NCBI GenBank assembly: GCA_949361645.1
Contig: OX442416.1
Coordinates: forward strand, 11,710,850 to 11,774,849
Direction of reading: 5' to 3'
Source: Spongilla lacustris
Taxonomy: Eukaryota; Porifera; Demospongiae; Spongillida; Spongillidae
Length of the DNA: 64,000 nt
Under the pieces are notes generated by a model that saw only the letters and a list, made by a program, of their open reading frames with translations, was not told where the DNA came from and did not search any database. Below are positions 56,549 through 64,000 of this stretch, piece by piece (the stretch's first letter is position 1; every line of letters begins with the position of its first letter). Both the position numbers and the translations under genes were made by a program.

Positions 56549-56790
56549 TTCCTGTGAAAACAATCACCCCGCCATTTTAATACATGTATGGAAACAACCA
56601 ACCGCGCATGCTAGCTCGATCATGATCAGTTGCTACCATATCGCAATCTATTACACCGCGCCAGGTCCCCTCCCCACAATAAGTTAATAGAAACGTTGAT
56701 TGGCAATGGTAAACTGACTTTTGCCATGTACGTAGACGGTAGACCTATAGGAAATTTGAAGTCCTTCGCTCATAATTATAGTGGTGCATG
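56549..56790 (+). repeat. Tandem duplication block 1, copy 1
   Basis: Homologous to 58548-58797 (for example GCATGCTAGCTCGATCATGA and AATAGAAACGTTGATTGGCA). It ends where the CCGG-flanked insertion begins. Confidence 0.9.
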
Positions 56791-56799
56791 TATGGCCGG

Positions 56800-58143
56800 T
56801 GTCACAGGAAAATCTGTCGCCCGGAAATTGTGTCGCGGCGACAGTTTTTCCTCAGGAAATTATGCCGCTCACAATTAACGTAGCGACCGTATATCCTAAG
56901 GAAATTCTGTCGTCAGGAAATACTGTCGCTCGACATGGATCTGCATGTCCGAACTCGACGTACACTACTGCTAGCTTTCTGCTGTAACCAAACCTATATC
57001 CTCCTCTTTGTAATAAGCTTAAGAACGAAACATTGAGCATCAGTATACATATAAAAACACCCTGCAGACTCTGTATGTTAGATCGCTTCATATATAATGT
57101 TCCATACTCTCATCAAAGGAGGAAAACACATGCAGGATTCATAGATTTATGTGCAAGTATAGTTATAAGCAGACGTAGTTCTTGATGAAACTCTTGACTC
57201 ACATCCTGTTACAATAAGTGAGATACACAGTTTCCATCAGCTGCAATTCTCTTTGTTGCTTAAGCATGCCCTTATCATTGCCTGCATGTGAATATGTACA
57301 AATATATAAATACCTGGATTTTATTTCAAGATTGCTGTTCATGTCATAAGATTCTGGATACAAGCTTGATTTCATATTGAATTCAATGGGCAAATGAACA
57401 TGTATGCCATATACTAAAAAAGGGGAAGGGAGAATATTTGGTTGAATCTTGAATAGAAAAACTATATGAAAAAGGTATATAGTATCAAGATATTGATCAG
57501 TCTCAATTTTTTTTGCTGTAACTGATGCTGAAGTGTTTTGTTGAACCACTCATCCAAACCACTACTCTGAGGATGATATGCACTTGTCAGGTTACACTGA
57601 TTCTGCCACAATTTACCTTAGAAAGACAATTTCATTTTAACAAACACGTAAATGCTGCTGCTGTTAATAATTAAGGTACATTGGTAACAAATTCTCAACC
57701 TTGATCTGTTATCTTAAAACCTTGCAACATCAAACAGTGTAACAGAAACTCATGCAGCAACTCTGATGGCAGGGGCTCAGGGCTGTTATGGTAAAGGACA
57801 AATCAAATCAACATCTATATGCATGGTGCGCCATACTTCACCCCTTACATGCAGGACTTGGGTGGAGGTCTGCTGATGTCTTTTCAAATTTTCTACGCAC
57901 ATGTACATATGCATAGAATAGCATCAGTACATAAATATACCTGTTTGCTCTTTGGCACTTATCACACGTTTGCAGAATTCTTTACCATTCCACGCCAATA
58001 AAACCTCTCCGTTATTTAGGACAGCGTCTTATCATGTCCAAAGTGACCACCATTAAGTTCAGCGCAATGATATCCTTCAAGAACGTTTATTGTTCATCCT
58101 TCTGTCACAACCTATAACATATCATCAGTTAGCGCAAAATATT
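56800..58143. mobile_element. CCGG-flanked insertion with an integrase relic (Ginger1-like)
   Basis: CCGG at 56796-56799 and 58144-58147 flank 1344 bp that split a duplicated host segment. The second copy of that segment has one CCGG at the same place (near 58798). The left end begins TGTCACAG, the same head as element A's right end. Array modules follow (56800-56940; links TTCCTCAGGAA and ATCCTAAGGAAAT; hub GTCGCGGCGACA without a G run). The right part contains a minus-strand integrase-like pseudogene. The right tip (AATATT) does not match TGTC, so it is degraded or truncated. Confidence 0.65.
57470..58095 (-). pseudogene. Gypsy-like integrase / Ginger1 transposase relic
   Basis: The minus strand shows an H2C2 zinc-finger region (GGHFGHDKTLS, ITERFYWRGMV, then in another frame TCDKCQRANR), then KFEKTSADLHPSPA, VWRTMHIDVDLICPLP, FKITDQG-stop-EFV (containing a catalytic-type D) and LTSAYHPQSSGLDEWFNKTL. 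The order is that of gypsy integrases and of the Ginger transposases related to them. Several stops and frameshifts make it dead. Its place inside a CCGG-flanked, TGTC-headed insertion favours Ginger1, but a gypsy fragment cannot be excluded. Confidence 0.75.
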
Positions 58144-58550
58144 CCGGTATAAGCATTGATATCGATGATATGCATGTGTCACGTCATTTCCTTCAGGAAA
58201 GCAGTGCCGCTGCCTATATTGATCATGTTACACAACTCTGTCACCAGTTTCCTCACCTGAGATGATAGTAAAGAGCTATACACAAAAAAAAATGACACGT
58301 GCACAAGAAGAAAGCAATTTGTGAGACTGAAAGCCAGAGATAATATTCAACTTGCACAACAGCGGTAAACAAAAAAGGATTACGATAGGCATTGTAACAG
58401 TACCTGATAGCCTGTTACCCTATAGGACCTACCAGACAGAGCGCAGGATAGATTGCGTGTCTTCTTTGCAAACGTCAGTATACACATGACTTTGTACGAT
58501 AATTATTAATATATACTGAGAATTATATACATTGTACATGCTAGTGAAGA
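58140..58550 (+). repeat. Tandem duplication block 2, copy 1
   Basis: Homologous to 58800-59225 (for example TTGATCATGTTACACAACTC and AGAAAGCAATTTGTGAGACT). Confidence 0.9.
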
Positions 58551-59225
58551 TTCCTGTGTAATCAATCACCCCGCCATTTTAAATACATGTATGGAAACAA
58601 CCAGCAGCGCATGCTAGCTCGATCATGATCAGTTGCTACGTACCATATCGCAATCTACTACACCGCGCCGCGTCCCCTCTCCACAATAAGTTAATAGAAA
58701 CGTTGATTGGCAACGACAAACTGACTTTTGCCACGTACGTAGACGGTAGACCTATAGAAAATTTGAAGTCCTTCGCTCATAATTATAGTGGTGCATGCCG
58801 GTAAGCAATTATATGCATTTTCATGAATGTGTCACGTACGCGCGTCTTTTCCTTCAGGAAAGCTAGCAGTACGTGCCGCTGCCTATAATATTGATCATGT
58901 TACACAACTCTGTCACCAGTTTCCTCTCACCTGAGATGATAGTAAAGGGCTAGAGACCGTACACAACACATGCACACGAAGAAAGCAATTTGTGAGACTG
59001 AAAGCCAGAGATAATTTCTACCTGCCCAACAGGCCAACAGTGGTATACAAAAAGGATTACGAAAGGCATGCATTGTTATGGTATAAGTGCATAGTTTGAT
59101 AGCCCGATACCCTAGGACCTACCAGACCGGGCACAGGATAGACCAGTAGCGCGATCTTCTTTGCACACGTCAGTATACACATGTATGATAATTATTAAAA
59201 TATACATTGTACATGCTAGTGAAGT
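58548..59225 (+). repeat. Tandem duplication, second complete copy (blocks 1+2)
   Basis: Blocks 1 and 2 are joined here at GTGCATGCCGGTAAGC, the uninterrupted counterpart of the 56796/58144 junctions. A third partial junction (GGCCGGTAAGCAATTATA) lies at 59407-59425. Confidence 0.88.
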
Positions 59226-59534
59226 TGTGCCCAGTACAGACAAGTAAGAACTTGCATGGGACTGTGGGCTGCTTGCTTTACTCACTGTGTACTGAGTGGA
59301 ATGTGTCCTATACAGGTGATCAAATGTTGATGCTTATCTGAATTTCCTGGAAGGAAGAGAAAACTAATTAAGAACCAAAAAGTCGGTAATGATTTGAAGT
59401 GGTGTACGGCCGGTAAGCAATTATATAAGTGTGGCTGAAGATGGCCTGGTGAAATGGTAGAATGTGATCATTCTATAAGCATTGCATTCCAGATATGGTT
59501 TGGCTACACAGCCAAGCAAATGATGTGTTTCCCT

Positions 59535-59690
59535 TACATGTAGGGTTTCTATGATGACAAAATTGCTTTCAAGCAATTAGTTGCCCTTTGACCTTATATG
59601 TACGTAGGGTTTCTATATGATGACAAAATTGCTTTCAAGCAATTAGTTGCCCTTTGACCTTATATGTACGTTTATATGGCTGATTATATT
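59535..59690 (+). repeat. ~65-bp tandem duplication
   Basis: GGGTTTCTATGATGACAAAA and the following bases through ACCTTATATGTACG are present twice, nearly identical. Confidence 0.9.
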
Positions 59691-59826
59691 TTCATTCATT
59701 GATGTAGGAAGCAGAGAGGTGATTTCATGAGTTGTTGCTGTGCATGCATGTTTATCGGATTAAACACTTTGTCATTAACGTGCATGCAAGTGAATTAAGT
59801 GATACAATTATACTGTTCAAATAATC

Positions 59827-60105
59827 ATATGCATATGGGCACTTTCCCTAGGGTAATGTCACCATTCATTGTCCCTTGAAGATACAGCAAAGCAAGTGGT
59901 TGAGTGCTTGACAAGGCCTCTAGCAAAGGCCTCTGTCGATTACACAGCAAATTTGCAAACACACACAATTCAATCAGTAGATCAACAAGGATATCAGCTT
60001 TGATGGACGTTGATAATAAAACAAGATGCTGAATGTAAAAGATGATGTGATCGAAAGCAGAAGGAGACATCTTGATTTCCCACATTGTTTCCCTTGGGTA
60101 TGCAT
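59827..60105 (-). CDS. Possible helical exon, unknown protein
   Basis: From a candidate acceptor (GATTTGATGCAG) the minus strand stays open and reads MWEIKMSPSAFDHIIFYIQ, LVDLLIELCVFANLLCNR and LLEALSSTQPLALLYLQG. Heptad-like hydrophobic spacing suggests an alpha-helical repeat exon. It lies downstream of the CARD exon on the same strand and could belong to that gene, but in this frame its phase does not fit the CARD donor directly. Confidence 0.3.
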
Positions 60106-60109
60106 AACT

Positions 60110-61040
60110 GCATCAAATCCAGGCTAGCTACTAAACGAAGATTCTCACTTTCGAAAAGCAAATCTCAGTAGGAAATTACAATGTTATTAAAAGCATTCAG
60201 CCAAGGCCAAAATGAAGTACTTGCTGAAGTTAATAAATCAGACGAATGTATTGAGGCAAATCTTCAGTAAAACATGAAAAAGACATGTTCAATAACATAC
60301 ATGTAATCACTTCTGTTAGTGAATTACACAATCTCCATATACATGAGGCCAATTGATGTGCTTGTTTGCAAGCCCATCGGGATGGTTCATTTATTGATTG
60401 CAGCATATGTAAAATTTATTTCCTATACAGTGAGTGTGGACGTGGGTCTGCCAGACATAGTTAAAAGCGTGCACAAATTTCTCAGTTTGGAACCCATTCG
60501 AAATACCAGACCTACAATCGCTGCTCAGTGTGTGGTCTGGGTACGAGGCAAGGTGGGATGTAATTAGTTGCCATTATTGGTGTAACTGATAGTAATTCTG
60601 GCCTGTAAACAAATTAATGCTACTAACACCAACATAGTGTATATGTACATGTAAGCTATTAATTAAAATTAGTTATGTTTAATAATCAATCTATAAGTAC
60701 TAAGTACCCTTTTGTTATTTAATACTGAGTAGTAAAGACAAGTTGGCATGACTGCATCCTATAATCCCCATGTGATCTCTAAATCATTATTTCTCACGTA
60801 AAGAAAATCAGTGTTTGGAATAGAAATGTATAGGTATTGCACTTGATTAATACAACAGTGTGATGTATCAACAGATCAGTTTGCTCCTATGACTGAGCAT
60901 ACACGTACATGTACATGTACAGATCTGGTCCCCCACTGACCGGGGGCACTCTCACTGCCTACCAGATCTGTCCTTTATAGCTGTGGAGGTGAACAGACTC
61001 AAATCAAAATGAACACAGTAATGTGAGATATACATGTACA
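60110..61040. other. No gene recognised
   Basis: Spacer containing a small hairpin around AGATCTGGTCCCCCACTGAC and its imperfect inverse (60921-60970). A plus-strand open frame at 60319-60567 has no recognised domain. Confidence 0.4.
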
Positions 61041-61044
61041 TATA

Positions 61045-61656
61045 CAGGGTGTTTCACAATCAAGGAAAATTGTTTATAAATTAACCACAAGCAGTTAATT
61101 AACTGGTGATTGTTGTTAAAAGTTCTAACAGCAAAAGAAGACATGCTGGTGAAATAAAATTTAATGGTTATTAAACAATAATAAAAGTCCCAAAACACCT
61201 ATTCATTTCATTAATGTTAATAAATGTAGGGCTGGTGGTTAGTTAAAAGATGCAAACTGTATTTAAGTAACTGCTTCCATTTAGAAGTTATTCAAGATTG
61301 AAATCTTGATTTTTGATTTTCGCAATGTACTTGATTTTGGGGGCATTGAATCTCGATTTAGTGGTTGAATTTATTAATAAATTCAGCCAAGTTGATATTA
61401 TTAAAATTCAAGGATATATTGGAGCTTTTGAATGCCTCTAAAATGGTATGTTTTGATTAGGTATTATCAAGAATTATTAATTCGTGATTGTTAATTTAAT
61501 TTGTTTGATTTTATTAAATTAATTATTAAATTAATATTTTGTTTGTTTACATCAACATTTAAGCTCAAGTTAATAGAGCATTTATCAACAAATTTAAGGT
61601 AGTTAACTGATTTTGGTTAATTTATAAACAATTTTCCTTGATTGTGAAACACCCTG
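61045..61656. mobile_element. TA-flanked mariner-type miniature element
   Basis: CAGGGTGTTTCACAATCAAG at 61045 is mirrored at 61656, with TA on both outer sides (61043-61044 and 61657-61658). The inverted repeat is about 40 bp; total 612 bp; AT-rich interior without coding capacity. CAGGGTGTTTC-like ends are typical of mariner/Tc1 relatives. Confidence 0.85.
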
Positions 61657-61831
61657 TATAGACTGTCTTTGTTTGTCGCAATACCGCCCCCACAATGAAT
61701 CTAAAAATGATCTAATGTGTGTTTACATGTATGACAAAGTGCTAAATGTGTCAGTAATTACATGCAGCTCCAGGTTTTCTTAACACTGCAACAAATGACC
61801 CCCCTTCCCCCCTTTCCTCCTCAGGACTCAC

Positions 61832-62125
61832 ACCTTTCAATGCACCCTCCAGCTTGTCAGCAATGTACTGGAATGCAGGCTCGTTCTTTAATGTGCCCAG
61901 CAACATGTGAAGGGCTCTTGGGTCACGTCTGATGTGGACCTCCATGAACTTCAGGAGGTAGCTGGTTCTCTGGTCTGTGGTAAGCATCATGTTCTGCACC
62001 TGATCACGTTCAGGTGCCGTCAGGACTCCCTGGCTGTAGAGGTCAGTGGCAATCATGTCAGGACTAGATATGCCACGCTGGAGGTCGCCATAGCAATAGG
62101 TGAAAGCCGTCTCTTCATCTGTTGC
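61832..62125 (-). CDS. CARD exon of a Death/CARD gene
   Basis: On the minus strand the exon starts after an AG acceptor (T-run then AAATGTTAG) and ends at a strong GTGAGT donor (61826-61831). It encodes DLQRGISSPDMIATDLYSQG, VLTAPERDQVQ, DQRTSYLLKFMEVHIRRDPR and LLGTLKNEPAFQYIADKLEG, the six-helix caspase-recruitment pattern (L..GVLT..E...V, R...LL, P.A...L, Y..IA..L). CARDs bind other CARDs to assemble immune or cell-death complexes in the cytosol. Phase 0 joins it in frame to the Death exon at 62440-62675. The transcript continues downstream, since a donor follows. Confidence 0.8.
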
Positions 62126-62195
62126 CTAACATTTAAAAAAAAAAAAACTCAGTTCTCCTCCTTGAGTCCTTCCACCTTCATATTGATACACATCA

Positions 62196-62433
62196 CCTTA
62201 CGCTCTATGGTTATAAATATACATCACCTAGCCTTATGCTCTATGGTTATTAAACAAGTACTTAGACCTTATGCTCTATGGTTATTACATAACAAACCAC
62301 CTTTTAAACTTATGCTCTATGGTTATTAAACAATTACCTATAGCATATGCTCTATGGTTATTAACAAACCACCTTTACCTTATGCTCTATGGTTATTAAT
62401 ACCATTACAATATGCTCTATGGTTATTATTATA
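62196..62433. repeat. ~40-bp tandem repeat filling the Death-CARD intron
   Basis: Eight or so copies of TATGCTCTATGGTTATTA at spacings of about 35-45 bp. The repeat ends at the Death-exon donor, and its last unit is fused to the exon's final codons (ACGCTCTGTGTTATC). Confidence 0.88.
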
Positions 62434-62439
62434 CATTAC

Positions 62440-62675
62440 CTTACGCTCTGTGTTATCAAGCCGTATGTTTGCAGCCATTAGGGCACGGTGAAGTTCACCA
62501 ACTGTTACCTCACTTCCCTCTCTCTGCCGCCAAGCGTCCAGGAGAGTGTGTACTTGATCTTTCTGGTTGTGTGGGCAGGCACACTCAATGGCTTCTATGT
62601 CTGCCTTCTGATAACCTAGCTGGAAGGCCAGTAGCTTCCAGTCTTTGCCTATGACATCAGAGATCCTCCTTATTT
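62440..62675 (-). CDS. Death-domain exon of a Death/CARD gene
   Basis: The minus-strand exon runs from acceptor TTTTGCTACAG (exon begins at 62675, phase 1) to the donor AAG/GTAATG at 62440. It encodes IRRISDVIGKDWKLLAFQLG, DIEAIECACPHNQKDQV, TLLDAWRQREGSEVTVGELH and RALMAANIRLDN, the Death-fold signature W..LA..LG...DI..IE....Q...LL..W..R.G...T...L..AL. Death domains mediate homotypic assembly in apoptosis and innate signalling. Upstream exons must exist because of the phase-1 entry; candidates are listed separately. Death-CARD pairings occur in sponge and other invertebrate immune genes. Confidence 0.85.
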
Positions 62676-62730
62676 CTGTAGCAAAATTAAATAAATACAT
62701 TTCTACCATTTGTGATAAAACTGAGATCAT

Positions 62731-62842
62731 GGGGATGGGGTGGGGCTATAATGTGACGGGGAGGGGGTGGGGCTACAATGTGATGGGGAGGGGGTGGGGC
62801 TACAATGTGACGAGGAGGGGGTGGGGCTACAATGTGATGAGG
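62731..62842. repeat. 31-bp minisatellite GGGGTGGGGCTACAATGTGA
   Basis: About 3.6 copies with a few substitutions, within the presumed intron upstream of the Death exon. Confidence 0.9.
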
Positions 62843-63137
62843 AAGAGTAGTTGCTGGGGCTAGACACCTCACCTGGCTCACCTCTCTGTGCATTGTGCCC
62901 AGAACACCCTTTGGATCCCCTACATGTAGGTCACCCTGCCTTGACATGTACATGTAAGTGCATGAGGTGGTGATGCTGTATCCAGGCACAACTGCCAGTG
63001 GAATACATGTGTACATTTCAAACTCAATTCAGCACATTTTATGTCATTTTCAGTGTGTTTTCTAAACTCAGCTGCTCTTGTGGCAACACCTGAGTACATG
63101 CCCTAGCACATTTACTGTTGGCATGAGTTACCCGAAC

Positions 63138-63240
63138 CTTCCCGAAACGACCGTCTGCCGGCAACTCCAGACGTACATTTCGCGCGATTCTGATCGCTTC
63201 AGGATCGAAATGGTGACGAACGCCGATATACATGTACCAT
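63138..63240 (-). CDS. Possible upstream exon of the Death/CARD gene
   Basis: A minus-strand frame reads YIGVRHHFDPEAIRIARNVR and LELPADGRFGKVR, then meets a possible donor (CGG/GTAACT). It looks coding, but no domain is recognised and the acceptor is uncertain. Confidence 0.3.
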
Positions 63241-63359
63241 AATAGTACATGTACTTACAAGAATTGCAATTGAGTGGAGATGTAACAGTGACATTGAAGG
63301 CTGCTGAGATGCCATGATACATGTAATTATGTATATGGACATCCACAAGTGACATTATT

Positions 63360-63600
63360 AGGGGGGGGGTGGGCAGGGATTTACCGCCAATTGTGCAGCA
63401 GGGGGTGGGTTTTGGAATATGTATAAATATAGGGGGTGGGCAAAAATAAAAGTCTTCCCTCTACACCAAATGGCATGCCATGTAGTATTATTATTCTGAC
63501 ATGGCATGTGTAAACCAGGGGGTGGGTTAGCCAAATCAGGGGGTGGGTATGGGTGGATAGGGGGTGGGAGCGGTAAATCCCTGGTGGGGGAAATGCTACA
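63360..63600. repeat. Low-complexity GGGGGTGGG repeats
   Basis: Irregular AGGGGGTGGGT words about every 20-60 bp. Likely a diverged repeat or simple sequence. Confidence 0.6.
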
Positions 63601-63861
63601 AAGTGTGCACATAAGGGAGGTATATGTATTTGTCAACAGTGCAGTGTCTAAAGCTTGTCTGGTCAACCTGCTTTGCAGCTCATCTAATGCCAGGGATGGA
63701 GGAGAGGAACGTGCAATACGGACCAATTCTGTAAGTCCTCCACACATGTGTAGCAAAATGAGAACAATCTCCAGTGAGAACAGTGATATGGAATTTGGAG
63801 GCAATAAATGATGAACAACAGGCATTCTCCGCTTAGACTTTCTTTCCGAATTGGGTCTCAC
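63600..63861 (-). CDS. Possible helical exon, unknown protein
   Basis: The minus strand reads SISLFSLEIVLILLHMCGGL, TELVRIARSSPPSLALDEL and RQALDTALLTNTYTSLMCTL, an alpha-helical, leucine-rich pattern with coding-like composition. It lies upstream of the Death exon on the same strand and might belong to the same transcript. No clean splice sites fixed; family not recognised. Confidence 0.35.
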
Positions 63862-64000
63862 AGCAAGGGCAGCAGCAGCTTAGAAAGCACTCTGCCAACG
63901 ATGCCAAGTGTTCTGAGCTGGGATGGACATGCATTCCCTTGTGGTGGACTCATATAAAGATGCTGTTCAAGCTTTTATCTCAGCTTGTATGGCATCTTGT
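63862..64000. other. Window edge, nothing assigned
   Basis: No long frame. May hold part of the gene whose exons lie to the left. Confidence 0.3.

Noticed and set aside
1..64000. CRISPR arrays, rRNA, bacterial operons, prophage
   Set aside because: Repeats lack regular spacers, no rRNA-like stretch was seen, and splice sites and TE types are those of an animal.
1..64000. Frequent ACATGTA words as a regulatory signal
   Set aside because: They are spread through all spacer types and look like general base-composition bias.

Overview
Animal nuclear DNA, most likely from a marine sponge. The inference rests on one long intronless beta-helix plus multi-membrane-segment protein and three small secreted DNRLRE/CBM96-type proteins, both kinds familiar from sponge gene sets, and on exon-intron signals around a Death/CARD gene. 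Nothing looks prokaryotic: there are no operons, rRNA or CRISPR arrays, and I recognised no tRNA. Gene density is low. Most of the window is transposons, their wreckage, satellites and very long C/G homopolymers. The species assignment is inference.

Layout. 0.35-2.6 kb: a TTAA-bounded piggyBac-like element. 2.7-6.7 kb: a TA-flanked, almost 4-kb palindrome. 7.5-8.2 kb: secreted CBM96-like gene 1 (minus). 12.05-15.81 kb: three CCGG-flanked elements (called A, B and C here), with C nested in B and a small foldback nested in C. 16.9-19.2 kb: scrambled Ty3/gypsy remains (gag plus, RNase H minus) separated by a C-run minisatellite. 21.0-24.2 kb: a complete-looking DDE transposon with an intact 608-residue transposase, about 400-bp inverted repeats and a TA duplication. 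26.6-29.6 kb: two miniature elements with 7-bp target duplications. 31.1-35.2 kb: the 1367-residue membrane protein (minus). 36.3-42.2 kb: gypsy integrase and reverse transcriptase relics, one split by a palindromic element. 42.5-48.5 kb: an interspersed repeat family, two further cassette arrays (one with 54 consecutive Gs) and an element with an 11-bp duplication. 48.9-49.6 kb and 54.07-54.75 kb: CBM96-like genes 2 and 3, with a 3-kb complex satellite between them. 54.9-59.2 kb: a LINE fragment, coding-like debris, and a tandem duplication whose first copy is split by a CCGG-flanked insertion carrying an integrase-like pseudogene. 59.8-63.9 kb: a minus-strand gene with Death and CARD exons plus possible extra exons, and a TA-flanked miniature element.

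The most interesting system is the group of CCGG-flanked elements at 12-15.8 kb, with relatives at 45, 47 and 56.8 kb. Their termini begin TGTC/TGTG next to CCGG, and their inverted repeats are modular: a shared hub (GTCC, a G run, GAC) alternates with a short palindromic link. The link differs between elements (GCCTAGGC, CGCTAGCG, CACTAG, CCTWAGG) but is shared by the two ends of one element. CCGG duplications, TGTNR termini and a gypsy-like integrase relic inside the 56.8-kb copy point to the Ginger1 superfamily. The modular, homopolymer-bearing terminal repeats are the part I have not seen described.

The host genes do not form an obvious pathway. The secreted CBM96-like proteins and the beta-helix receptor-like protein suggest cell-surface or extracellular recognition, and the Death/CARD gene suggests intracellular immune or cell-death signalling.
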